A stretch of 47,352 bases of DNA, from positions 1 to 47,352 of the forward strand of contig JAPDKC010000004.1 of assembly GCA_029258755.1 (NCBI GenBank), written 5' to 3'. Below are positions 33,608 through 43,062 of this stretch, one piece after another (position 1 is the first letter of the stretch; each line of letters begins with the position of its first letter). A model generated the notes under the pieces. That model was not told the origin of the DNA and searched no databases. It worked only from the letters and a program-made list of their open reading frames with translations. Source of the DNA: an archaeon (GTDB taxonomy: Archaea > Iainarchaeota > Iainarchaeia > Iainarchaeales > DTGL01). The position numbers and the translations under genes are program-made.

Positions 33608-34636
33608 ATGGGAGTTGATCTAGGGGATTTGGTCGATAAGCAGGAAATTAGTTTTGATTACTTGCGCGGAAGGATTATAGGTATAGATGCTTTCAACATG
33701 CTGTATCAATTCCTCTCAATAATTCGCGGCGTGGATGGCTCGCCTCTAATGGACTCGAAAGGCAGAATAACAAGCCATTTGAGCGGCTTGCTTTATAGAA
33801 CCGCAAACATAATAGAGAACGAAATAAAGCCAGTTTTTGTTTTTGACGGCGAACCAAGCAAGCTCAAGGAAAAGACACGTGAGGAAAGAAAGCGCATAAG
33901 AACAGAGGCTGAGGAAAAATATAAAGAAGCCCTAAAAGAAGGCAACCTTGAAGAAGCTCGCAAGTATGCACAGCAAGCAGTAAAGCTAAGTGATGAGATG
34001 GTTGAAGAGGCAAAGGAGCTTATAAGGCTTATGGGTCTGCCTGTTGTGCAAGCGCCTAGCGAGGGCGAAGCGCAGGCAGCGGTTATGGCCGCAAAGGGCA
34101 AAATATATGCTTGTGGAAGTCAGGATTATGACGCCTTGCTTTTTGGCGCACCTTTGCTTGTTAGAAACCTTGCAATTACAGGCAAGCGGAAGCTTCCTGG
34201 GAAGGATATTTATATCGATGTTAATCCAGAGCTTGTATCGCTGGAAAACACCTTAAAGAACCTTGGCATAGATAGGCGAAAGCTCATATGGATCGGCATT
34301 CTCATTGGAACGGATTTCAATGAAAAGTTTCCGAAGGTGGGGCCAAAAAGGGCTTTAGAACTTGTGAAAAAATATGACTCATTTGAAGATATAATAAAAG
34401 CAACAAAGCACGAACCTGATTTTGATTGGAAAGAGGTGGAAGCGATATTTTTAGAGCCGAAATATAACGAAGATTTTAAGCTTGAGTTTAATCAGCCAGA
34501 TGAAGAAGGCATAAAACGCTTTCTCTGCGACGAACGCAATTTTTCCGAGGATCGCGTTTCTAAAGCGATAGAAAAATTGAGAGCAGGCTTACAGCAAAAA
34601 GGAACGCAAGCTCGCTTGGATGCTTGGTTTAAGTGA
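33608..34636 (+). CDS. fen: Flap endonuclease 1
   Basis: 342 aa, normal for archaeal FEN1. It removes 5' flaps during Okazaki-fragment maturation and repair. The N-domain begins MGVDLGDLV and contains VFDGEPSKLK (metal Asp); the I-domain has APSEGEAQAA and SQDYDALLFG; the H2TH region reads GTDFNEKFPKVGPKRAL. The C-terminal QARLDAWFK is a PCNA-interaction (PIP) box. The dph6-like gene follows after five bases, suggesting co-transcription. Confidence 0.97.
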   Translation: MGVDLGDLVDKQEISFDYLRGRIIGIDAFNMLYQFLSIIRGVDGSPLMDSKGRITSHLSGLLYRTANIIENEIKPVFVFDGEPSKLKEKTREERKRIRTEAEEKYKEALKEGNLEEARKYAQQAVKLSDEMVEEAKELIRLMGLPVVQAPSEGEAQAAVMAAKGKIYACGSQDYDALLFGAPLLVRNLAITGKRKLPGKDIYIDVNPELVSLENTLKNLGIDRRKLIWIGILIGTDFNEKFPKVGPKRALELVKKYDSFEDIIKATKHEPDFDWKEVEAIFLEPKYNEDFKLEFNQPDEEGIKRFLCDERNFSEDRVSKAIEKLRAGLQQKGTQARLDAWFK

Positions 34637-34641
34637 ATTAA

Positions 34642-35322
34642 ATGCGCTTAGCGGTTTTATTTTCTGGCGGAAAGGACTCTTGTTTAGCGCTGCACAAAGC
34701 GGCTGAGCAGCACAGCATTGCATGTTTGCTTACTCTTATCTCTAAAAACCCAGCAAGCTATATGTTTCACACTGTAAATATAGAGCTTACAGAGCTTCAA
34801 GCAAAAGCTCTGCGCCTGCCTATTATGAAAAAAGAAACCGCTGGCGAAAAAGAAAAGGAACTTGCTGATCTGAAGAGCTTAATTAGAGAAGCTATAAAAG
34901 AATATGACATTGAAGGGGTTGTAAGCGGTGCTATTCGCTCAACTTATCAAGCAAGCAGAATTCAGCGCATATGCGATGAGCTTAAAATCCATAGCATCAA
35001 CCCCTTGTGGCACCAAGATGAAATAGCTCTGCTTAAAGAATGCTTGCAAAGAGGTTTCGATATTATAATAACAGGCGTATTTGCATATGGGCTAACAGAG
35101 GAACTTTTAGGCAAACCTATAGATAAAGAAATGATCGAAAAATTTGAGCTCCTTAAAAAAACCTATGGCATAAATCCAGCTGGCGAGGGCGGCGAACTCG
35201 AAACCTTTGTGCTGGATGCCCCTTTATTCAGCCAAAGAATAAAAATTATTGAGGCGGAAAAGGAGTATAAAGAAAATGCTGGAATATTTAGAATAAAAAA
35301 AGCAATACTCATACCAAAATAA
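34642..35322 (+). CDS. dph6: Diphthine-ammonia ligase family (Dph6/MJ0570-like)
   Basis: 226 aa. An N-type ATP pyrophosphatase, P-loop LFSGGKDSCLAL, plus the family signature NPAGEGGELETFVLDAPLF near the C-terminus. The family carries out the final amidation of diphthamide on elongation factor 2. The GAIRSTYQASRI segment after the ATP domain is characteristic. It is downstream of fen in the same unit. Confidence 0.88.
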   Translation: MRLAVLFSGGKDSCLALHKAAEQHSIACLLTLISKNPASYMFHTVNIELTELQAKALRLPIMKKETAGEKEKELADLKSLIREAIKEYDIEGVVSGAIRSTYQASRIQRICDELKIHSINPLWHQDEIALLKECLQRGFDIIITGVFAYGLTEELLGKPIDKEMIEKFELLKKTYGINPAGEGGELETFVLDAPLFSQRIKIIEAEKEYKENAGIFRIKKAILIPK

Positions 35323-35346
35323 CACTCCTGCACTCCATCTTAAGCT

Positions 35347-35991
35347 TTATTCTTCTGAAATCAAAGGAACAAAAACAAAATATCCGTTAGCGAAGAAACT
35401 TTTGAGCTTTCCTTTAGAATTCTTTGTTATTACCTGCATCTGCTGCATAAACCTTGTGCCGACAGGTGCAACGAGCCTGCCATTGTTTGCTAACTGATCA
35501 ATCAAAGCTTGCGGTACCTCGCTGCAAGCTGCAGAAACAATAATTCTATCAAATGGCGCTTCTTTTGCATAACCTTTGGCACCGTCACCCAAAACAATTT
35601 CTATGTTCTTATATCCGAGCTTCGCTAACGTATGCTTTGCCCTGTTTGCAAGCTGTGGAATGCGTTCTATGCCAATGACCTTGCCTTCTTTGCCAACGAT
35701 CTCGCTTAACAGAGCCAGCACGTAGCCAGAGCCAGCGCCAACCTCAAGTATCTTCTGCCCTTTTTTTGGCTCCAAAAGCTCGAGCATTACTGCAATAGTG
35801 CTTGGTTGCGAAATAGTTTGTCCGTAGCCGATAGGAAATGCGGAATCAACATATGAATAATTTTTCATATCTTCTGTAAAAAAAGCTTCACGCTTTACCT
35901 TAAGAAAAGCATCTATTATTTGCTTGCTTTTCAAAATACCGCTAGCAACCATACGCTCAACAAGCTTTTTTCTTTGCTCAGCAAAATCCAA
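35347..35991 (-). CDS. pcm: Protein-L-isoaspartate O-methyltransferase
   Basis: 214 aa SAM-dependent repair methyltransferase. FPIGYGQTISQPSTIAVML and the SAM motif ILEVGAGSGYVLALL are diagnostic. RIIVSAACSEVPQAL and RLVAPVG complete the core. It methylates isoaspartyl residues in aged proteins. Its start directly abuts the stop of the ubiA-type gene upstream; eL40-ubiA-pcm reads as an operon. Confidence 0.96.
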   Translation of the reverse strand: MDFAEQRKKLVERMVASGILKSKQIIDAFLKVKREAFFTEDMKNYSYVDSAFPIGYGQTISQPSTIAVMLELLEPKKGQKILEVGAGSGYVLALLSEIVGKEGKVIGIERIPQLANRAKHTLAKLGYKNIEIVLGDGAKGYAKEAPFDRIIVSAACSEVPQALIDQLANNGRLVAPVGTRFMQQMQVITKNSKGKLKSFFANGYFVFVPLISEE

Positions 35992-36813
35992 TCAGACCAC
36001 TCCAGCCATAAAAGCAAATAGTGCTAATACCATTGCTATCTTTGTATAGCGCTGATTCTCTTTTGGCTTAACAAAGAGGGAATAAATAAAGATTAAATCT
36101 GCGATAGCGACAAGAATTAAATAATTTATACTTAGCATTCCCAAAAACCAGGGCAGAGGGCTCAAAATAACAGCTAAAAGGATAAATGCACTTGCAGCAT
36201 ATCTTGCTTTTCTTTTACCTATAACTATAGGCAATGTTTTTAGGCCGAGCTTCTTATCACCACGCATATCTTCTATATCGCCAAATATTTCTCTGCCAAC
36301 ATTGGAAAAGAATGCTAAAAGAGCTAACAACGGTACAGCATGCAGGTACTCAATGCCTATTATGAGAGCTCCGTAGAGGAAGCTTGAGGCAACAAACCAA
36401 GAATCAACAACATTGCCTATGAAGGGCATACGTTTGAAATCTCTTGCATAATATATTTCCAATAAGGTGTTTACCAAAGCAAGTAAAATACAATAGATGT
36501 TTATATGCAAAGCAAGAAATATTGCAATAAGAAACAGCGCATAGGAATAGAGCAGTGAATGGCCTCTTTTTATTCTTCCAGAAGGCAAGGGTCTATGAGG
36601 AGCATTTATCTTATCTATCCTATAATCGTAATAATCGTTTATTACTATGCCCGCGCCAGCAAACAAAAAAACAGAGATCATTCCAAGAAGCAACTTTGGA
36701 TAAAGCGTTGCATCTACGGTTCCTTGGGAAGCCACAAGAAAACCTATCAAAACAGCTAGCGAAGCCATTATGCAATTTGAAGGCCTAAGTATCTCGATAT
36801 AGTGTTTTGGCAT
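35992..36813 (-). CDS. UbiA prenyltransferase, probable DGGGP synthase
   Basis: 273 aa, about eight to nine membrane helices. The first Asp-rich motif is INDYYDYRIDKINAPHRPLP and the second is FGDIEDMRGDKKLGLKTLP. This combination, with the opening EILRPSNCIMAS, fits archaeal geranylgeranylglyceryl-phosphate geranylgeranyltransferase, which attaches the second isoprenoid chain of ether lipids. It lies 26 bp downstream of the eL40 gene and abuts pcm. Confidence 0.85.
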   Translation of the reverse strand: MPKHYIEILRPSNCIMASLAVLIGFLVASQGTVDATLYPKLLLGMISVFLFAGAGIVINDYYDYRIDKINAPHRPLPSGRIKRGHSLLYSYALFLIAIFLALHINIYCILLALVNTLLEIYYARDFKRMPFIGNVVDSWFVASSFLYGALIIGIEYLHAVPLLALLAFFSNVGREIFGDIEDMRGDKKLGLKTLPIVIGKRKARYAASAFILLAVILSPLPWFLGMLSINYLILVAIADLIFIYSLFVKPKENQRYTKIAMVLALFAFMAGVV

Positions 36814-36839
36814 CTATCAAAAAAAGAGGATAAAACTAT

Positions 36840-37001
36840 TTAAGCTTTTTTGGGTTTCCGCTTAGGCCTTAAGCGCTTGCTTCCGCATTTCCTGCATTTT
36901 TCAGGTCTTTTCCCTGGGGAAGCGCGCATCTTTGCGTTGCAGCGCATGCATACCCAAACATTGGCAAACAACCTTTGCATCGCCTCTGGAAAAATCGGCA
37001 T
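36840..37001 (-). CDS. rpl40e: Ribosomal protein eL40
   Basis: 53-aa zinc-ribbon ribosomal protein, starting MPIFPEAMQRLFANVWVCMR. Two CxxC pairs (CMRC at 18-21 and CRKC at 36-39) are embedded in Arg/Lys-rich text ending RLRPKRKPKKA. Size and motif order match archaeal eL40. It is the first gene of a probable eL40-ubiA-pcm operon on the minus strand. Confidence 0.93.
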   Translation of the reverse strand: MPIFPEAMQRLFANVWVCMRCNAKMRASPGKRPEKCRKCGSKRLRPKRKPKKA

Positions 37002-37079
37002 CAGAAACACCTTAAAAACAGCTTTTTAACAAATTTATAGTTAGGTTACATTTAAAAAATATAAGGGATGTTTAAATGC

Positions 37080-40000
37080 TTATTGTTCTTTTACTATATA
37101 TTTGATAACAACAGATCTTATAATAGGTGTTGCATCACCATTTCCAGTAAGTTTTATTTTTAGTTTAAGGGAATCGCTCGTAATACTGGAAATATGTGCA
37201 TTGAGCGTTTCCAGATCATTATAATTATCTGTTGTTTCAACCCATGCAGAGCCATTCCAATATAACCAAGAGTTTCCATTATCAGTACTTACCTGGAAGT
37301 ATATCCCCGTCCCCGCTGGCTGATCTGCATCAAGCTCCACGGAAGACCACCTATTTTTATCAATAATTGTTATGTTTTGAGTTGTAAAATACCCTACGGA
37401 TGCATACTTATTGTAATCTACAGTCACACTATGCAGGATTGGAAGCTGGGTTACCGAATTTGTATCTAAAAACGCTTTAAACTGGAAGTAACGACCAGCT
37501 AAATTTAAAGAGCTGCCATCTGAATCTGTATAATAGCTGCCCGTTCCATTAGGCCCGGTAAAGTTAGAAGAAGAGCATGAAGAATCTGAGCATGCTCTAA
37601 CCTGCACTCTAATACGATTGTATTGTGGCGCAACACTCTGATTCCAGCTAAGGTTTGTCCAGGTAACGCTACTGTTAGCATCAAAAACAGGGCTTATAAA
37701 ATATGCATTCATCCAGGCATTATAATCGCTGGCTACTTCATTAGCGTTTAACTCGTCTGCAAATAGTTTTAACTCTTCCATAAGACCACTATAATTCTGA
37801 GCGATTATTATGTTCTCATCGTTTGTTGGTATAGTGCCAGCTGCAGTGTTTGTGTCTGCGAGTTGACCATTTACATACAGCTTTAAACCGTTTGTTGTGC
37901 TGTAGGTTATAGCAACATGTGTCCAGCTATAGGTGACCGTATTGTTTATTGTAAATGCGGAGTCGCTTGAATCAGTAGTATGGTTGCTGGATTCATCCCA
38001 AAGATTAAGGTCTATGTAGTATGTTCCATTAGTTGCCTGTGTAGTGTCCCAGCTGTAAGTACAGTTCGTTGAGCTGCTCCAGTCCGTACCATCGCAGCTT
38101 AACCCGGATATGTTAGCATAATCGTTCAGATTTAGGTCGCTTGCGATAATATTTTCAAATAACCCTGAACTAGAAGAGTAAGCAAGTTTTACGTGAAGTT
38201 CTGTACACGAACTACAGGAAACATTGAAATCTATCGTAACTGTTCCACTTAAGGACTCGCCGCCATTTGGGGAATTTATTATAGCAGTAATTGTTGGCTG
38301 TGCTGGAGCAAGAAGCAGGGGCAGGTAATCACCGCCTGTTTGGATATTTCCATCTGCATTATAAGGCAGCATTGTGTCGCCTATATAATCCCCATCGGTA
38401 TCTGTGCCGCTGTAATCGCTCCAATAGTTTCCGCCTAGATAAGGACCGCCAACTATATTTGTTCCCTCTCGTTTTCCTACATTCCAGTCCTGAGCGTTAC
38501 CGCTAGCGTCTATTGCGTTTATAGTGTTGAAGAAATAATTGTTGTAAATCAGGTTGTTTTGCGAATTAGAACCAGAAAGATAAATTCCAAAACCGTTATT
38601 TTGGCTTATGTTATTGTCCTTAAGCAAGATTTGGTAAGAGTTATCTATTTTTACGCCACCGTAATCGGAAGAATAGGAACCGTTGTCCCATATTGCATTC
38701 GCTACTATGTTCACATCATAAGTGTTATCCAACTTTATTCCATTCAAAAGATTGCCCTCAATTGTATTGTTTTTTATTATTACGTTGTTATCGTGTGAGG
38801 AAGAGCGTCTATATACGTATATCCCATATGTATTGTCACTTATATTATTATCGCGTACGATAACGTTATCTCTTGGGTAATAAAGCAACACTCCCGAATA
38901 ATCCCTAGATGTGCCGAAATAATTGTTGTTACCAAAAATGTTGTTATCCTCAATTACTATATATCTTAGCCCGTATCTAGTGCGTATGCCTCCTCTTCTG
39001 TTGTTATAAACAGTGTTATTGTGGAAATGAACTCTGCTGCTTAAATAGGCTCCGTAGGAAGAAGTATAAACGTTGTTGTCATATATTCTGTTATTCTTTA
39101 TTTCTATATAGGAATCCTCATTTCCATACTGGCGATATGCATATAACCCAGCATAATTTTGGAAGAAATTGTTATCTTCTATAAGCTCTTGTGAAGAAGA
39201 AACTTGGTAACCCCAAATATAGAAATATAACCCATAGGAAGTTGATCCAGAAAACACATTATTTCTAACTATGCTAGAATGGTGCAGTTTTAAATAAGCC
39301 CCATGGGTATAATTTTCCTGGAAAATATTACCTATTATATTATAATCATATCCATAGTTGGAAGTATATTCTCCTGCCCCATACAATCCATACCTTCTAT
39401 TGCTTACAAAATTATTATCTTGAACGATCACATGGTTTATGGTTTCGTTATTGGCATAGAAATAAACTCCATAATAATAATCCTGAATATGGCAATTTTT
39501 GATTGTGATATTGTCATATTGATTGTTGTCTATTGCTACTCCAGTATCATCTCCTATAAGCCGCATTCCGTTGCAATCTATTGTAACATTGTTTGAAATT
39601 ATTTTAAGTATCCCTTCATCCTTGGAATCTGCCACATTGCATGTAAGCGGAGAAAACACAGCATCCTCTTTTATATAGATAGTTCCTGAAGGGCAGTGAA
39701 TAAATGGAGAATGCGAATCGTTTTCAAAGTATGAATACGTAAAAGATATGTTCGAGCCGTTATAAACGCTTAACAACAGGTAATAGTTTCTATCATTTGG
39801 TATTTGAGAAAAATCTATATTTTTGTAACATCTGTAAGTATTCTGTGCCACTTCCTCACAAAGAGGGATGTGCTCATACATCACAAGGGTATTAGGGTTA
39901 TATTCTGATTTGACTATTATATCCACATCATCATCGTTGTCAAAATCTCTTGCAAATAAGGTAAGCGGATCGTCATCATAGTATCCTGAAACATTCCTAG

Positions 40001-41213
40001 CAATCGTATGTGGCATAAAACTGCCGCTCCCATCGTTTTCGAGCCAAAATAGGTACTCATCATCAATCCCAGCAAAATCTAAGTCACCATCGTTATCTAA
40101 ATCATAGAGATGCCCATCTGAGATGTAATATGGCATAGATGGCAAGCTCTGTGCTGTAAAATTTCCAGAACCATCGTTAAGATAAACATAAGAAGAGGTA
40201 ATAATATCTAAGTCACCATCGTTATCTAAATCACCTATGTCTACACCATAATAACCGCGTATGTTCTCGTATCCATATGTAAAGGTTCCATCGCCATTGT
40301 TCAACCAGAGAGCTCTTCTACTTGAATAATCTTTAGTTGGACCAATAATATCATTTGTTCCATCCCCATTGAAATCTGCTATAATAAGCTTCGGAAAGTA
40401 TCCTTGGTATATGTATACATCTGGGTAAATTAGATGAATTGTAAAGTTTGCATTACCATCGTTTTCACCCCAGTAAAAAGAAGCATTGCTATACTCGCCC
40501 TTAACAAAAGCGATGTCTATGTCATTATCACCATCTAAATCGCCAGCACCCAAATAAAAGATAGCATCTGTTGACTCAGATGTACCAGATTCGTAAATAA
40601 TCTCCTCTGTGAAATCCATGCTTCCATCATTTCTTAGCAATCTGAGCTGATAATAGTGTGTGCCTGCATCATAATACTTCACAGGGAGTACCATATCATA
40701 ATCATTATCGCCATCAAAATCTGCTATAGCTGCAACTTCATTGGATAAATCCCAATTACTGCCACTACATATCTGCGAGTATGTAAAATTTCCAAAACCG
40801 TCATTTTCATGAAAGTATAGGGAACCTTCACGCTCAAATTGTAAGATATCTATGTCACCGTCTCTATCAAAATCTATTGCCTCGCCGGCATCAAATTCAT
40901 AATAATAAGAGTATACATTCTCCGCATTCCAATCAAACGGTGTCTTATTATTTAGATCAAAATTTTCATCGTTGATTAAAGTTACACCAGTGCCTTGAGT
41001 CGGACTATTTGAATAATTTATATCGATAAGCCAGCTTGTTGCTTGCGAATCGTCAATGGTAAACTCCACAGGAAAAAGCGTCATAACATACTCATTATCA
41101 GGATGGTTTATGGTAACCGAAAGAGCGCTTATTGTTGGCAAAGCTAATGCAATGGCCAAAAGCATAACGAGGAATTCATTGCGTTGGCAATTGTGCTTTA
41201 ACAATTTTTCCAT
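37080..41213 (-). CDS. Giant secreted protein: FG-GAP repeats, right-handed beta-helix, partial LamG
   Basis: 1377 aa. A signal peptide (about 1-31, hydrophobic MLLAIALALPTISA) is followed by at least six FG-GAP/VCBS-type calcium loops between about 90 and 435 (DFDGDNDYD, DLDGDNDID, DFNGDGTND, DLDNDGDLD twice, DFDNDDDVD). Asn-rich NosD-like right-handed beta-helix repeats (about 520-930) follow, then an Ig-like segment. Only the second half of a LamG fold is present (about 1090-1155: SWTHVAITYSTTNGLKLYVN). The C-terminus is beta-rich, with no membrane anchor. Probably a surface carbohydrate-binding or adhesion protein. It overlaps the upstream pilin-like gene by 38 bp. Confidence 0.85.
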   Translation of the reverse strand: MEKLLKHNCQRNEFLVMLLAIALALPTISALSVTINHPDNEYVMTLFPVEFTIDDSQATSWLIDINYSNSPTQGTGVTLINDENFDLNNKTPFDWNAENVYSYYYEFDAGEAIDFDRDGDIDILQFEREGSLYFHENDGFGNFTYSQICSGSNWDLSNEVAAIADFDGDNDYDMVLPVKYYDAGTHYYQLRLLRNDGSMDFTEEIIYESGTSESTDAIFYLGAGDLDGDNDIDIAFVKGEYSNASFYWGENDGNANFTIHLIYPDVYIYQGYFPKLIIADFNGDGTNDIIGPTKDYSSRRALWLNNGDGTFTYGYENIRGYYGVDIGDLDNDGDLDIITSSYVYLNDGSGNFTAQSLPSMPYYISDGHLYDLDNDGDLDFAGIDDEYLFWLENDGSGSFMPHTIARNVSGYYDDDPLTLFARDFDNDDDVDIIVKSEYNPNTLVMYEHIPLCEEVAQNTYRCYKNIDFSQIPNDRNYYLLLSVYNGSNISFTYSYFENDSHSPFIHCPSGTIYIKEDAVFSPLTCNVADSKDEGILKIISNNVTIDCNGMRLIGDDTGVAIDNNQYDNITIKNCHIQDYYYGVYFYANNETINHVIVQDNNFVSNRRYGLYGAGEYTSNYGYDYNIIGNIFQENYTHGAYLKLHHSSIVRNNVFSGSTSYGLYFYIWGYQVSSSQELIEDNNFFQNYAGLYAYRQYGNEDSYIEIKNNRIYDNNVYTSSYGAYLSSRVHFHNNTVYNNRRGGIRTRYGLRYIVIEDNNIFGNNNYFGTSRDYSGVLLYYPRDNVIVRDNNISDNTYGIYVYRRSSSHDNNVIIKNNTIEGNLLNGIKLDNTYDVNIVANAIWDNGSYSSDYGGVKIDNSYQILLKDNNISQNNGFGIYLSGSNSQNNLIYNNYFFNTINAIDASGNAQDWNVGKREGTNIVGGPYLGGNYWSDYSGTDTDGDYIGDTMLPYNADGNIQTGGDYLPLLLAPAQPTITAIINSPNGGESLSGTVTIDFNVSCSSCTELHVKLAYSSSSGLFENIIASDLNLNDYANISGLSCDGTDWSSSTNCTYSWDTTQATNGTYYIDLNLWDESSNHTTDSSDSAFTINNTVTYSWTHVAITYSTTNGLKLYVNGQLADTNTAAGTIPTNDENIIIAQNYSGLMEELKLFADELNANEVASDYNAWMNAYFISPVFDANSSVTWTNLSWNQSVAPQYNRIRVQVRACSDSSCSSSNFTGPNGTGSYYTDSDGSSLNLAGRYFQFKAFLDTNSVTQLPILHSVTVDYNKYASVGYFTTQNITIIDKNRWSSVELDADQPAGTGIYFQVSTDNGNSWLYWNGSAWVETTDNYNDLETLNAHISSITSDSLKLKIKLTGNGDATPIIRSVVIKYIVKEQ

Positions 41214-42174
41214 TTACCTCACCAATGATATAACCGTTTTCTATATAGATTCTGTAAGCGTTACCTTTTGCGATTATGGTACCTTGTGAAGCGTTGTTGG
41301 GCTTTATCCATGCGGTTACAGTGATGCTATTTTCGATATCGAGGGATGTATTATCATCAACTGAAAGATAATTGTCGGCATTTCCATCAGTATATAGAGC
41401 ATTTGTTGTCCATAGGCCTGAAGCCAGTGAAGCAGAGCCTTTAATGTAAGCATGATTACCGTTTCCGCTTGCATCAGATATCTTGTTATTACCTATTGAA
41501 TTCATTTTTAGGTACATTTTCAAGGATTCTGGCAGCGAATCGCCATTGTAATCTAGCTCTCCTATCATCTCTATTGAGCCCACCTCCGTAAAGTAAAAGG
41601 TTCCGTTGGAAAAATCAGTATTTGTGAACGTTTTTGAGATGGTTTCCTGAGAAAGCATGATTGTGTTGGAATCTAAAACAACGCTATTTGTGTCACCTAT
41701 AGAGCCTTCCTGCATGCTTATTGTACTGCTTGCAATGTTGGAATAGGAACACCTAGTAGTAGAAAGACGTACAGATGGGCATGCGTTTGGATATAGAATT
41801 ATCTCCTCGGGAGGTAAATTGTGATCTGTGAGAAACTGGATCAAATTAATGGATTTTGCTGACAGCACGTTTGAGGTTGAATAAGTGGCTTTTAAGCCAT
41901 TTTGGTACAGGATATGTGCAGTAAAGCCGTTGAGGTCCTGAGGCGCTAACGATTCGAGTTGAACTTTTAGATAGCCAGGAGTATAAGAACAATCTCTCAA
42001 AATAAAAGAGACGCTCGAACAATCTATAAACTCGCTTGCCTGTGAAGCTTCTGAAGTTTTTTCGGAAACGAAACCTGCCGCCCATAAATAAACAAGGTAG
42101 CCTATGCCTGCAAGAACCAAAAGGAAAAGCACAATTACTACTAATTCAGAAACTCCCTTCTCAGAGTTGAGCAT
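41176..42174 (-). CDS. Type IV pilin-like protein with N-terminal half of a LamG domain
   Basis: 332 aa from ATG 42174; the longer upstream frame to 42324 is unlikely to be coding. The N-terminus MLNSEKGVSELVVIVLFLLV is a class III (prepilin-peptidase) signal followed by the hydrophobic assembly helix of archaeal pilins. A beta-rich domain follows. At about 250-330, ALYTDGNADNYLSVDDN and ITVTAWIKPNNASQGTI are the first half of a LamG/concanavalin-like fold, which stops short. The next gene starts inside its end. Likely a minor pilin or surface adhesin. Confidence 0.75.
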   Translation of the reverse strand: MLNSEKGVSELVVIVLFLLVLAGIGYLVYLWAAGFVSEKTSEASQASEFIDCSSVSFILRDCSYTPGYLKVQLESLAPQDLNGFTAHILYQNGLKATYSTSNVLSAKSINLIQFLTDHNLPPEEIILYPNACPSVRLSTTRCSYSNIASSTISMQEGSIGDTNSVVLDSNTIMLSQETISKTFTNTDFSNGTFYFTEVGSIEMIGELDYNGDSLPESLKMYLKMNSIGNNKISDASGNGNHAYIKGSASLASGLWTTNALYTDGNADNYLSVDDNTSLDIENSITVTAWIKPNNASQGTIIAKGNAYRIYIENGYIIGEVNGKIVKAQLPTQ

Positions 42175-42355
42175 AATATCAGCAAAAATAAAAAAACAGT
42201 AATTTTTAAAACAATAATTCCTTGGTCGACTTTTATTTTGAAAATTCGTAAAAGTTTCTCTAGCTGTGTAGCTTTTTCTTTTAGTCGATAGATGTAAAGT
42301 GCGATGATTAGCTTTAAAAAACATTTTATCAGCAAAACTTTTATATCGCTAATTT

Positions 42356-42428
42356 GCCCCGGTAGTGTAGCGGTTAAGCACCCTGGCCTTTCAAGCCAGT
42401 AACCCGGGTTCGAATCCCGGCCGGGGCA
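42356..42428 (+). tRNA. tRNA-Glu (TTC)
   Basis: 73 nt, intronless. Acceptor GCCCCGG (42356-42362) pairs with CCGGGGC (42421-42427), discriminator A. Anticodon stem CTGGC/GCCAG encloses CTTTCAA, giving anticodon TTC. The T-loop GGTTCGAATCC is standard and CCA is not encoded. A TATA-like CTTTTATATC lies about 15 bp upstream. Confidence 0.97.
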
Positions 42429-42495
42429 TTTGGCTGCTTTGGATTCAAGATTTTAAAACAATAGATTTAAATAATGCAAAAACATAATTTTTTAG

Positions 42496-42822
42496 ATGTC
42501 GCAATTAGATTATCTAAACTACACAAACTGCTCGCCCTACAAAGAGGTGCTCGCAGTTCTTGCTCTAGAGCAAGCTCTAAACGCTTATCAGATACATGAG
42601 CGCGTAAAGAAGAAACTTCCTTATGTAAGCATTATCGAGATTAAAAACGCTCTGTTTGAGTTGGAAAGGCGCGGCTTGCTCATGAATATAAACAACTGCT
42701 TTACTATTGCTGAAGATTGGCTGCGCAACTTGGTGCTCTTTTTGAATGAATTTGAAGAGCTTGAGGAAAGCTTAGCTAAATATAATGCAAAACTTCAGCA
42801 AAAATTTGCGGAGGAAAAATGA
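42496..42822 (+). CDS. Small winged-helix-like DNA-binding protein
   Basis: 108 aa. Helix-rich text with a winged-helix spacing (EVLAVLALEQALNAYQIHER, then IIEIKNALFELERRGLLMNINN and an FTIAEDW wing), followed by a C-terminal coiled coil. Probably a local regulator; target unknown. No sensor domain is visible. Confidence 0.55.
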   Translation: MSQLDYLNYTNCSPYKEVLAVLALEQALNAYQIHERVKKKLPYVSIIEIKNALFELERRGLLMNINNCFTIAEDWLRNLVLFLNEFEELEESLAKYNAKLQQKFAEEK

Positions 42823-42893
42823 AAGCAAGGGTTTTTAAAAGCAACGCCACAAAATAATTTTCTTAATTTACCTCTACTTAGAAAGGGTTTAAC

Positions 42894-43052
42894 ATGAGGC
42901 ATAATAAACTTAGCAAGAAGGTTCTTGAACTAATTGAAGATTTAGATGTAAGCGCGGGTCTGCTTGAGGTAAAGAAGGAAGCGGATGAGCTTTGCAAGAA
43001 GGTTTATAATAGCACCAAGGTGTGCAAGCTTCCCAACTGGAATTTAATCTAG
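42894..43052 (+). CDS. 52-aa hypothetical protein
   Basis: Begins MRHNKLSKKVLELIEDLD and ends LCKKVYNSTKVCKLPNWNLI. Charged, helical, two Cys near the C-terminus. The promoter region TTTTCTTAATTTA precedes it by about 30 bp. It stands 10 bp before the eL41 gene and shares its orientation, which supports a real, co-transcribed small gene. Family not recognised. Confidence 0.5.
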   Translation: MRHNKLSKKVLELIEDLDVSAGLLEVKKEADELCKKVYNSTKVCKLPNWNLI

Positions 43053-43062
43053 CGGTGATTTC

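Noticed and set aside
42174-42324. N-terminal 50-residue extension of the pilin-like protein
   Set aside because: The pilin signal begins at ATG 42174; the upstream text is not hydrophobic or conserved-looking and runs toward the tRNA promoter.
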